Origin: Spirochaetaceae bacterium
Lineage (GTDB): Bacteria > Spirochaetota > Spirochaetia > SZUA-6 > Fen-1364
Length of the DNA stretch: 5,764 nucleotides
Assembly (NCBI GenBank): GCA_003170115.1
Contig: PMZS01000159.1
Coordinates: 1-5,764 of the forward strand
Reading direction: 5' to 3'
Shown: positions 1 through 5,764 of the stretch, piece after piece
How the letters are laid out: each line of letters opens with the position of its first letter
Numbering within the stretch: the stretch's first letter is position 1
Notes under the pieces: generated by a model
Seen by the model: the letters and a program-made list of their open reading frames with translations, nothing else
The model's database searches: none
Told to the model about the DNA's origin: nothing
Program-made: the position numbers and the translations under genes

Positions 1-1422
1 GAGCCAGAGGTTATAGCTTGAGCCGGTGGCGGCGGCGATCTGCGCATTGCTGTTCTCGTTCCTGACGCCGATGAAGGTGTTGTCAGTCGCGCCCGAACCG
101 AGGGCGAGCATGGTATCGCAGCTTTCCACGTCGCCGCCGGTGAAGGTGTTCCCGTCGCCGTAGGCAAGATTGATGCCGACGGTCCCAGCGATGGGCGATC
201 CGCTGGAGGTGGGGCAGTCGATGTGCAGTCGAACAAACGTTGAGGCGTTGGCCGCGCCGGCGCTGGTACCGGTCATAGTGACTGCCGTTCCAAAGCTGGC
301 AATGTGGACCCCGATGAACTGGCCGCCGCTGTAGTTCCCTGTGCCATCCAGGGTGAGGCCGGTTTGTCCGGTCGTCGCGTTGCCGATCAGGTAAACGCGC
401 TCGAAGTCAATTTCAGTAACGCGGTGGAAGTCGATGGCGTGGGCGCTTGCGCCCGCGCTGGGCGTGGTGATAGCCATGTCTGTTATCACAAAGCCGCCGG
501 TATCGTAGTTATCAGCCGGGTCGCCGATGATGAACGCGCTGCCGCTGCCTTGCCAGTTCCAAACGGTTCCGCCCGAGGTTCCTGAAACATTGGATCCGCC
601 CTGGTAGCTGCAGCCGTGGATGGCGACGTTCCGAATCCCGTAAGTGACGGTGAAGGGTTGGGTCACGGTCAGCGTTCCGCAAGGCAGCAGAATCACGGTG
701 TTGGGCGTGTTGATCGTCGTCGCGGAGTTCCACGTGTAATTCGCGTTGCAGGCGCGGGCGTCCAGGATGCCGCCCTGGCCGGTGGGCACGTAGGCCAGCA
801 TTGCGTTCACAGCGGTGCTGAGGTCGGAGCCGGTTGGGCACGCGATCTGCAACGTCGGGTAAGTCACGTAGGCGCTGGCGTGGACGGTCGGGCGGTTGCT
901 GTCATTCTGCCAGATGACGTTCCGCGCGCCCGCTGGCGCGGCGGGGGTGGCGGCGTTGTAGTCCACGCCGGTGGCGAGCTGGGCGGGCGCTTCGCGGGGG
1001 ACGCTCGCGTGGATGTAGGTGGAGTTGCCGACCACCACCACCGAAGAGTAGTGATCTCCCTCGGTGCGGTACACGGCAATGGAGTCGATGGCCCCGCTCA
1101 GGAGACGGTTCTCCAGCTCGTCGCGAAGCACGGCGATGTCCCCGTCCAGAGTGTCCTTGCTGAAAAAGCCCCAGTACTTGTTGTAGACGTAGAGCTTGCC
1201 CTGAAGGGTCTCGGAGAGGGCCAGGCTTGCGATGGTCGTGCGGTAGCGCTGCTCCGTGTCGGTGATGTCCTTGCTGATCAGGTCAAGTGCGGCGCGGAAC
1301 CGCGCCTCCTGGGACCTGCCGCTGCTTTCCACGACCACCGCTGCTGCCACCGCGATGGCGACCAGTACCGGGACGAGAAGGGCGCTGATTGAAATAAAGA
1401 GGAGTCGTGCGCGGAGCTTCAC
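1..1422 (-). CDS. Partial membrane-anchored protein: sensor-like N-terminus joined to a beta-helix region
   Basis: An open frame runs without a stop from GTG at 1422 to the left edge (474 codons; the C-terminus is missing). The first in-frame stop upstream is the pfp stop codon itself, and GTG is the only plausible start; the upstream GGGG is a weak ribosome site. Residues 2-6 are basic (KLRAR) and about 7-31 form a hydrophobic membrane anchor. Residues 32-150 look like an extracytoplasmic sensor domain: long amphipathic helices, a KYWGFF motif at 82-87, and a strand VVVVGN at 128-133. Such domains usually lead to a second membrane helix, HAMP and kinase or chemotaxis modules, none of which appear. 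After an Ala/Pro-rich stretch (157-166), residues 168-474 are Gly/Thr/Asn/Ser-rich short strands such as NTFTGGDVESC, typical of right-handed parallel beta-helix (pectate-lyase-like) surface proteins. Six cysteines occur, all in this half (195, 225, 248, 271, 403, 435). I recognise neither a catalytic site nor a named family. The reading frame is secure; the fusion may be natural or an artefact. Confidence 0.72.
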   Translation of the reverse strand, partial: MKLRARLLFISISALLVPVLVAIAVAAAVVVESSGRSQEARFRAALDLISKDITDTEQRYRTTIASLALSETLQGKLYVYNKYWGFFSKDTLDGDIAVLRDELENRLLSGAIDSIAVYRTEGDHYSSVVVVGNSTYIHASVPREAPAQLATGVDYNAATPAAPAGARNVIWQNDSNRPTVHASAYVTYPTLQIACPTGSDLSTAVNAMLAYVPTGQGGILDARACNANYTWNSATTINTPNTVILLPCGTLTVTQPFTVTYGIRNVAIHGCSYQGGSNVSGTSGGTVWNWQGSGSAFIIGDPADNYDTGGFVITDMAITTPSAGASAHAIDFHRVTEIDFERVYLIGNATTGQTGLTLDGTGNYSGGQFIGVHIASFGTAVTMTGTSAGAANASTFVRLHIDCPTSSGSPIAGTVGINLAYGDGNTFTGGDVESCDTMLALGSGATDNTFIGVRNENSNAQIAAATGSSYNLWL

Positions 1423-1458
1423 CCCGGCGCGATTGTAGTCGAAAGACGACCCGAAATG

Positions 1459-2685
1459 CTACTTCCCGTTCTTCAGTATCCTGGCCACTTTTGGCGCCCT
1501 GATGCGATGCACGTTGGGAAACCCGGAGCCGAGAAGCGGCCTGCCGTAATTGTAGAAATCCCAGGTCGTGTCGTTGCCGGCAAGGGAAAGAAATTCCTTC
1601 GGCATCCTCTTGGTCTTCGCCGCGATCTCCTCCAGCGCCACCAGGCGGTAATCCACCGAGTAGTTGCCCGTGCGCTGGATCGTGATGGACCCGTCCTGGT
1701 CATGCCAGATGGCGAACTGCGCGGCTTTCTCCCCGACCTCGCGCGCCTCGTGCGCATCCACGTCCGAGACGACGCCGAGGTAGGACCGCTGGGCGTATCC
1801 CAATGTGTCCGCGCGGACGCGCTTGATCTTCAGCTTCTCCTTCACGAGGTCGGAGAGCATGTCACCGAGCGCCCCGGAGCCGGAGAGCTGCAGGTTTCCA
1901 TGGGCATCGGCCTCGCTGCTGCCGCTCAGCCGGATCATGAACGGCTTGCCGTCCTTGTCCATGACTCCCTCGCTCACAGCCACAAGGCAGCGCCCGTGCT
2001 TCTCCATGGTCGCCTTCACGTCGCCCAGGAACTGCTCCTCCGAGAAGGGCCGCTCGGGCACGTAGACGTGATGAGGCCCGTCGTCCTCGTACTTGCGGCC
2101 GAGGGTCGCGGAGGCAGTGAGGAAGCCCGCGTTGCGTCCCATGACGATCCCGATGAACACTCCCGGCAGCGCCCGGTTGTCCAGGTTGTATCCCATGAAT
2201 GCCTGCGCCACGTACCGCGCGGCGGACCCGAAGCCGGGGGTATGGTCGTTGATGACAAGGTCGTTGTCCACGGTCTTGGGGATGTGTATGCAGCGCATGT
2301 CGTAACCCGCCCCCTCGGCGTTGCTGTTCACAATGCGCACCGTGTCCGCGCTGTCGTTGCCCCCGATATAGAAGAAATAGCGCACGTCGTGCGCCTGGCA
2401 GACCTTGAAGATCTCCCTGCAGTAGGCATCGTCCGGCTTGTCGCGCGTGGAAAGCAGCGCGCTGGACGGAGTCATGGCCACCTGCTCCAGGTTGTGGGTC
2501 GTTTCCTGCGAAAGGTCCAGGAAATCCTCGTTGATGATCCCTCGCACCCCGTTGGTCGCCCCGTAGACACGTGTCACCTCGAAAAACTTCCGGGATTCCA
2601 GGACCGCGCCGACCAGTGACTGGTTGATGACGGCGGTCGGGCCGCCTCCCTGCGCGATCAGGACCTTGCCTGTCAGTTTGGCCAT
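1459..2685 (-). CDS. pfp: Pyrophosphate-dependent 6-phosphofructokinase
   Basis: Cytoplasmic enzyme (408 aa) that phosphorylates fructose 6-phosphate to fructose 1,6-bisphosphate using PPi; in this family the reaction is near equilibrium and serves both glycolysis and gluconeogenesis. Visible motifs in order: phosphate-binding loop GGGPTAVIN (13-21), GGNDS (108-112), PKTVDND (136-142) with the catalytic aspartates, and MGRNAG (182-187) for sugar phosphate binding. Two residues set the phosphoryl donor: D111, where ATP enzymes have the second Gly of GGDGS, and K137, where ATP enzymes have Gly in PGTIDND. Both are the PPi-type choice. Length fits the ~400-aa family. The frame is open upstream to 2757, but I chose ATG 2685: homology begins there, GGAGAAGAG lies just upstream, and the predicted promoter covers 2729-2757, so the longer start would lie before the transcript begins. 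It follows udk by 96 bp and precedes the sensor/beta-helix gene by 36 bp. Confidence 0.94.
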   Translation of the reverse strand: MAKLTGKVLIAQGGGPTAVINQSLVGAVLESRKFFEVTRVYGATNGVRGIINEDFLDLSQETTHNLEQVAMTPSSALLSTRDKPDDAYCREIFKVCQAHDVRYFFYIGGNDSADTVRIVNSNAEGAGYDMRCIHIPKTVDNDLVINDHTPGFGSAARYVAQAFMGYNLDNRALPGVFIGIVMGRNAGFLTASATLGRKYEDDGPHHVYVPERPFSEEQFLGDVKATMEKHGRCLVAVSEGVMDKDGKPFMIRLSGSSEADAHGNLQLSGSGALGDMLSDLVKEKLKIKRVRADTLGYAQRSYLGVVSDVDAHEAREVGEKAAQFAIWHDQDGSITIQRTGNYSVDYRLVALEEIAAKTKRMPKEFLSLAGNDTTWDFYNYGRPLLGSGFPNVHRIRAPKVARILKNGK

Positions 2686-2728
2686 ACGACGCTCTTCTCC
2701 ATTCGGTGGGGGTATTCGGAACGTGCGC

Positions 2729-2757
2729 AGTCTAGCCGGATCGGTCCTGTCCGTCAA
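2729..2757 (-). promoter_or_regulatory. Sigma70-type promoter for pfp
   Basis: On the minus strand TTGACG (2757-2752, -35, 5 of 6 consensus) is separated by exactly 17 bp from TAGACT (2734-2729, -10, 4 of 6). Transcription would start near 2722, giving a leader of about 37 nt before ATG 2685, with room for the GGAGAAGAG ribosome site. It sits in the udk-pfp gap, so pfp can be expressed independently of udk. This is a sequence match only; no start site has been mapped. Confidence 0.65.
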
Positions 2758-2781
2758 CCATAGCCAGGGAGGGCCGAAAAC

Positions 2782-3429
2782 TCACCCTGCGATCTGCCTG
2801 AGAAACGGCGTCAGCGCCTCCATGGCGCGGACGTTGAACCCGCCCTCGGGAATCACGAGGTCGGCGTACGCCTTGGTGGGTTCCACGAACTCGTAGTGCC
2901 CGGGCCGCACCCGCTCGGTGTACTGCTCGATCACGGAGTCCACGGTGCGCCCGCGGTCGGTGATGTCGCGGCGAAGACGCCTTATGAACCGGATATCATC
3001 CGGGGTATCCACGTACAATTTCAGGTCGACCAGGTCGCGGATCCGCTTGTCGAAATAGATCATGATCCCTTCCAGGATCACGAGCTTCCGGGGCTCCACG
3101 AGAACGGTCTCGTTCCTCCGGCGGTGATGCACGAAATCGTACTGAGGCATGCGGATGGGAGTACCGGCCTTCAACCCCTGCAACTGTTCGAACAGGAGGT
3201 CGCTGTCGAATGCGTCGGGGTGGTCGAAGTTGAACCCGGTGATGGACTGGTTGGTGACGTGCTCCGCGGAACGGTAGTAGTTGTCCTGGGGCACCAGGGC
3301 ATAATCCTTCACGATCTCCGTGATCCGGGAGACGATGGTTGTCTTCCCCGATCCCGAGCCGCCCGCGATGCCGACAATCCGGATTCCGTTCATCCCGGGA
3401 GGGGAGTATAGCCCTCCCCGAGATTGCAT
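2782..3429 (-). CDS. udk: Uridine kinase
   Basis: Cytoplasmic pyrimidine salvage kinase that phosphorylates uridine (and usually cytidine) to the monophosphate with a nucleoside triphosphate. Full frame is 215 aa, near the ~210 aa usual for the family. Motifs on the long-start numbering: Walker A GGSGSGKTT (23-31), then QDNYY, NFDHPDAFD and YDFVHHRR in the nucleoside-binding part, then ILEGIMIYFD (Walker B-like strand), VDTPDDIRFIRRLRRDI with RGRT (lid arginines), and near the C-terminus FVEPTKAYADLVIPEGG, a hallmark of the family. The start is uncertain. ATG 3429 has a modest purine-rich site (GAGGGAAGG) but leaves only 29 bp to the divergent gene. ATG 3393 gives the start expected from homologues (MNGIRIVGIAGG) but lacks a ribosome site; a TATACT element 11 bp before it could drive a near-leaderless message. 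Stop is TGA at 2782-2784. Confidence 0.93.
   Translation of the reverse strand: MQSRGGLYSPPGMNGIRIVGIAGGSGSGKTTIVSRITEIVKDYALVPQDNYYRSAEHVTNQSITGFNFDHPDAFDSDLLFEQLQGLKAGTPIRMPQYDFVHHRRRNETVLVEPRKLVILEGIMIYFDKRIRDLVDLKLYVDTPDDIRFIRRLRRDITDRGRTVDSVIEQYTERVRPGHYEFVEPTKAYADLVIPEGGFNVRAMEALTPFLRQIAG
3397..3418. repeat. Inverted repeat around a TATA element between divergent genes
   Basis: GGGAGGG (3397-3403) and CCCTCCC (3412-3418) are perfect inverted arms around an 8-bp spacer GAGTATAG. The spacer holds a TATACT hexamer on the minus strand (3410-3405; 5 of 6 match to a -10 box), pointing to udk. The arrangement resembles an operator over a promoter, or a hairpin in an mRNA leader. No good -35 is visible at 17 bp on either strand. 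If udk starts at 3429, the repeat lies inside its first codons. Confidence 0.45.
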
Positions 3430-3445
3430 GCTACCTTCCCTCTTC

Positions 3446-3456
3446 GAGGTGCACCT
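3446..3456 (+). promoter_or_regulatory. Ribosome binding site within a 10-bp palindrome
   Basis: GAGGTG (3446-3451) lies 7 nt before ATG 3459 and fixes the start of the plus-strand gene. It overlaps AGGTGCACCT (3447-3456), a perfect palindrome with no spacer. A protein could bind it as DNA, or it could pair between transcripts; as a self-hairpin it has no loop room. It may also be chance. Confidence 0.55.
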
Positions 3457-3458
3457 GA

Positions 3459-4319
3459 ATGAGCAACCCGTTTTCCCGCACGACGGTCGCGGGGGTATCC
3501 CTCTCCCGGATGATCATCGGGACGAACTGGATACTCGGCTACAGCCACACGACAGCGGCGGCGGATGAAATGATCAAGTCCCGCAACGGCGGGACGGATG
3601 CAATCACCGACATCCTGGAAGCATTTCTCCAGTCGGGTGTCGACACCATCATGGTGGAGATGCGCGGCAGGCCGGCCATGCGTGACGCATTGAAGCGCGC
3701 CGAGGACAGGACGGGGAAGCGCATCATCAGGGTGGATACGCCGGTCATCAATGTCGATGACTCCCCGGCGGCCCGCCACGAAGCCGAGGCTGCCATCGCG
3801 GAGAGCGCCGGAAACGGCGCCACCTTCTGCCTCCCCCACCATTCCTCGGTGGAGCAGCTGGTGCTGAAAAACGCGCGAGCGATCCCACGGCTGCCCGACT
3901 ACCTCTCCATGGTCCGGGACCACGGGATGATCCCCGGACTTTCGGCGCACATGCCCGAGCTGGTGGTGTTCTCCGACCTCAATGGATACGACGTGGAAAC
4001 CTATATCCAGATCTACAACTGCGCCGGGTTCCTCATGCAGGTGGAGATCGAGTACGTTCATTCGATCATCTGGAGCGCGCGCAAGCCCGTCATGACGATC
4101 AAGCCGATGGCTGCCGGCCGGGTCAGCCCTTTTGTCGGCCTGACCTTCGCCTTCACGACGATCCGGGAGTGTGACATGGTGACGGTGGGATGCCTCACGC
4201 CGCAGGAGGCGCGGGAGGACATTGAGATCTGCATGGCGGCCCTGGAGCGGCGTCCGCCGCGGCTGGCGGGACGGGGCAGCGTGAACACGACGCCCATCAT
4301 GGCGAAGGCGGTGTCATAG
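3459..4319 (+). CDS. Conserved uncharacterised TIM-barrel protein, aldo/keto reductase-like
   Basis: A 286-aa soluble protein with no signal peptide or membrane segment. The start is set by GAGGTG 7 nt upstream. The layout suggests an aldo/keto reductase-type beta/alpha barrel. The opening GVSLSRMIIGTNW (12-24) parallels the first barrel strand of that superfamily. The C-terminal part, with KPVMTIKPMAAGR followed by a strand MVTVGCLT and helix PQEAREDIEI, parallels its last strands and cofactor-binding end. Other likely barrel strands are VDTIMVEM and GATFCLPHH (with C124, H127, H128). I cannot place the Asp-Tyr-Lys-His tetrad of true aldo/keto reductases, so enzymatic activity and NAD(P)H use are unproven. 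I recall similar unassigned proteins sharing a GTNW-x-LGYSHT motif (here 21-31), but cannot name the family. Its stop overlaps the ettA start (TAGTG), implying translational coupling. It is divergent from udk. Confidence 0.85.
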   Translation: MSNPFSRTTVAGVSLSRMIIGTNWILGYSHTTAAADEMIKSRNGGTDAITDILEAFLQSGVDTIMVEMRGRPAMRDALKRAEDRTGKRIIRVDTPVINVDDSPAARHEAEAAIAESAGNGATFCLPHHSSVEQLVLKNARAIPRLPDYLSMVRDHGMIPGLSAHMPELVVFSDLNGYDVETYIQIYNCAGFLMQVEIEYVHSIIWSARKPVMTIKPMAAGRVSPFVGLTFAFTTIRECDMVTVGCLTPQEAREDIEICMAALERRPPRLAGRGSVNTTPIMAKAVS

Positions 4320-5764
4320 TGGCGCGCGACCAGGAGCCTCACACAATCATCTATTCAATGGTCGGCGTCAGCAAGAGCTACGACCAGAAGACGGTCATCA
4401 AGGATATCTCCCTCTCGTATTTCTACGGTGCCAAGATCGGGGTCATCGGGCTGAACGGCTCGGGCAAGAGCACGCTGCTGCGGGTCATGGCGGGCGTGGA
4501 GAAGGAGTTCCGGGGAGAGGTGATCCTCAACCCTGGATACACCGTGGGATACCTCGAGCAGGAGCCCCAGCTTCCCGCCGAGGCCACGGTCCGGGAAGTC
4601 GTGGAGGACGGGGTGCGGGAGGTGGTGGCGCTCCTGCGGGAGTTCGAGCAGATCAACGCAAAGTTCAGCGAGCCGATGGACGATGAGGCCATGAACGCTC
4701 TCCTGGAGAGGCAGGGGACCGTCCAGGAGAAGCTCGACGCCCAGGGCGGATGGGATCTGGACAGCAGACTGGACATGGCCATGGACGCGTTGCGATGTCC
4801 CTCGCCGGATTTGAAAATCGGCGTGCTCTCGGGCGGGGAAAAGAGGCGCGTGGCGCTGTGCCGGCTCCTGTTGAAGAAACCCGACATCCTCCTGCTGGAC
4901 GAGCCGACAAACCACCTCGACGCGGAAACCGTCGCGTGGCTGGAGCATCACCTCGTGCAGTACGAGGGCACCGTGATCGCGGTGACGCATGACCGCTACT
5001 TCCTGGACAATGTGGCGGGATGGATCCTGGAGCTGGACCGCGGAGAAGGCATCCCGTGGAAGGGAAACTACTCCGGCTGGCTGGAGCAGAAGAAAGAACG
5101 CCTCAGGCGGGAGGAAAAGCAGGAGTCCGACCGGCAGCGGACCCTGCAGCGGGAGCTGGAGTGGATCCGCGAATCTCCGCGGGCCCGGCAGGCCAGGAGC
5201 AAGGCGCGCGTTGCATCCTATGAATCCATGCTCGCCGAGGATGCCGGACGGCGTGAGCAGGATTTGCAGATCTACATCCCCGCGGGTCCCCGGCTCGGCG
5301 AGCTTGTCATCGAGGCCAGGGGCCTGCGCAAGGCCTACGACGACAACATCCTGTTCGACGACCTGAGCTTCTCGGTGCCGGCGGGCGCCACGGTCGGCAT
5401 CATCGGCCCTAACGGCGCGGGAAAGACGACCCTCTTTCGGATCATCACCGGCCAGGATTCGCCCGATGCAGGGGTGCTTCGAATCGGGGAAACCGTGCGG
5501 CTCACATTCGTGGACCAGCTCCGTGAGAAGCTCGATCCCGGCAAATCGGTCTGGGAGCTGATCTCTGACGGCCAGGACCTCATCAAGCTGGGCAGGCACG
5601 AGGTGAACTCGCGGTCGTACATCGCCCGCTATGCCTTCAGCGGCTCTGACCAGCAGAAGAAGGTCGGGATGCTCTCCGGCGGGGAGCGCAACCGGCTCCT
5701 GCTCGCGCGATTGTTCACCCGGCCCTCCAACGTGCTGGTCATGGACGAGCCCACCAACGACCTG
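4319..5764 (+). CDS. ettA: Energy-dependent translational throttle protein EttA (ABC-F ATPase), 3' truncated
   Basis: Cytoplasmic ABC-F ATPase that binds the ribosomal E site and, as shown for E. coli EttA, gates entry into elongation according to ATP/ADP level. It lacks membrane domains. GTG 4319 overlaps the previous stop by one base; the following IIYSMVGVSK matches the usual EttA N-terminus. First ATPase domain: Walker A GLNGSGKST (44-52), signature LSGGE (170-174), Walker B LLLDEP with D194/E195, then NHLD. The insertion between Walker A and signature (about 83-160) is the EttA arm. LELDRGEGIPWKGNYSGWLEQ follows, then a charged linker (about 242-325) with the basic tip RARQARSKAR, the P-site tRNA interaction motif. 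Second domain: Walker A GPNGAGKTT (363-371), LSGGE (452-456), Walker B with D476/E477. The window ends at residue 482 in DEPTNDL; E. coli EttA has 555 residues, so about 70 are missing. No frameshift or altered catalytic residue is seen. Confidence 0.95.
   Translation, partial: MARDQEPHTIIYSMVGVSKSYDQKTVIKDISLSYFYGAKIGVIGLNGSGKSTLLRVMAGVEKEFRGEVILNPGYTVGYLEQEPQLPAEATVREVVEDGVREVVALLREFEQINAKFSEPMDDEAMNALLERQGTVQEKLDAQGGWDLDSRLDMAMDALRCPSPDLKIGVLSGGEKRRVALCRLLLKKPDILLLDEPTNHLDAETVAWLEHHLVQYEGTVIAVTHDRYFLDNVAGWILELDRGEGIPWKGNYSGWLEQKKERLRREEKQESDRQRTLQRELEWIRESPRARQARSKARVASYESMLAEDAGRREQDLQIYIPAGPRLGELVIEARGLRKAYDDNILFDDLSFSVPAGATVGIIGPNGAGKTTLFRIITGQDSPDAGVLRIGETVRLTFVDQLREKLDPGKSVWELISDGQDLIKLGRHEVNSRSYIARYAFSGSDQQKKVGMLSGGERNRLLLARLFTRPSNVLVMDEPTNDL

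Noticed and set aside
616..1392. Long open frame on the plus strand (258 codons)
   Set aside because: Antisense to the sensor/beta-helix gene; its Val/Gly/Arg/His-rich product has no domain sense, while the minus frame gives an anchor and coherent beta-helix repeats.
1438..1450. Possible terminator hairpin after pfp (GTCG-AAAGA-CGAC)
   Set aside because: Only a 4-bp stem and no T-run follows on the minus strand, so it does not qualify as an intrinsic terminator.
1456..2619. Long open frame on the plus strand (387 codons)
   Set aside because: Exact antisense shadow of pfp, which has every family motif; high G/C at third positions keeps the opposite strand open.
3384..3412. Possible plus-strand promoter TTCCGT-17-TATAGC for the barrel gene
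   Set aside because: Spacing is right, but the -35 match is poor and the -10 match incomplete; not strong enough to annotate.
3390..4061. Open frame on the minus strand (223 codons) across the divergent region
   Set aside because: Antisense to the barrel gene and overlapping the udk start; composition is that of a shadow frame.
4355..5599. Long open frame on the minus strand (414 codons)
   Set aside because: Antisense shadow of ettA; the product is rich in His, Leu, Val and Arg without recognisable motifs.
1..5764. Search for CRISPR, tRNA, insertion sequence, toxin-antitoxin or defence genes
   Set aside because: No direct repeat array, cloverleaf, transposase or effector motif was seen; the window is filled by ordinary protein genes.

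Overview
The window is a high-GC bacterial segment (roughly 60-65% G+C by inspection, with strong G/C preference at third codon positions). It is packed with genes in two divergently transcribed groups. A PPi-type phosphofructokinase and the lack of any phage or plasmid genes fit a chromosomal segment of an anaerobic or energy-limited environmental bacterium. A deltaproteobacterial (Desulfobacterota-like) or related lineage is my guess. The taxonomic call is an inference and not firm.

Left arm, minus strand, read right to left: uridine kinase (udk, about 2782-3429), then a pyrophosphate-dependent 6-phosphofructokinase (pfp, 1459-2685). Last comes a partial gene (1422 down to the window edge) that encodes a membrane-anchored protein. 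Its first ~150 residues look like the periplasmic sensor part of a signalling protein. Its next ~300 residues look like a secreted right-handed beta-helix. The pfp gene has its own convincing sigma70-type promoter in the 96-bp gap after udk (TTGACG, 17-bp spacer, TAGACT). That promoter also shows that the true pfp start is the internal ATG at 2685.

Right arm, plus strand: an uncharacterised TIM-barrel protein resembling the aldo/keto reductase superfamily (3459-4319). It overlaps by one base with ettA (4319 to the right edge), an ABC-F translation factor cut off by the window end inside its second Walker B/D-loop.

The two arms diverge around a very short control region (about 3391-3458). It holds a G/C-rich inverted repeat bracketing a TATA element and a second perfect 10-bp palindrome over the ribosome binding site of the plus-strand gene. 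The genes do not form one obvious pathway: udk is nucleotide salvage, pfp is glycolysis/gluconeogenesis using PPi, and ettA is energy-dependent control of translation. A loose link through cellular energy state is only a guess.

I see no CRISPR array, tRNA, rRNA, insertion sequence or recognisable defence system. The most unusual item is the sensor/beta-helix joint at the left. It is either a novel domain fusion or an assembly/recombination chimera, and the window alone cannot decide which.
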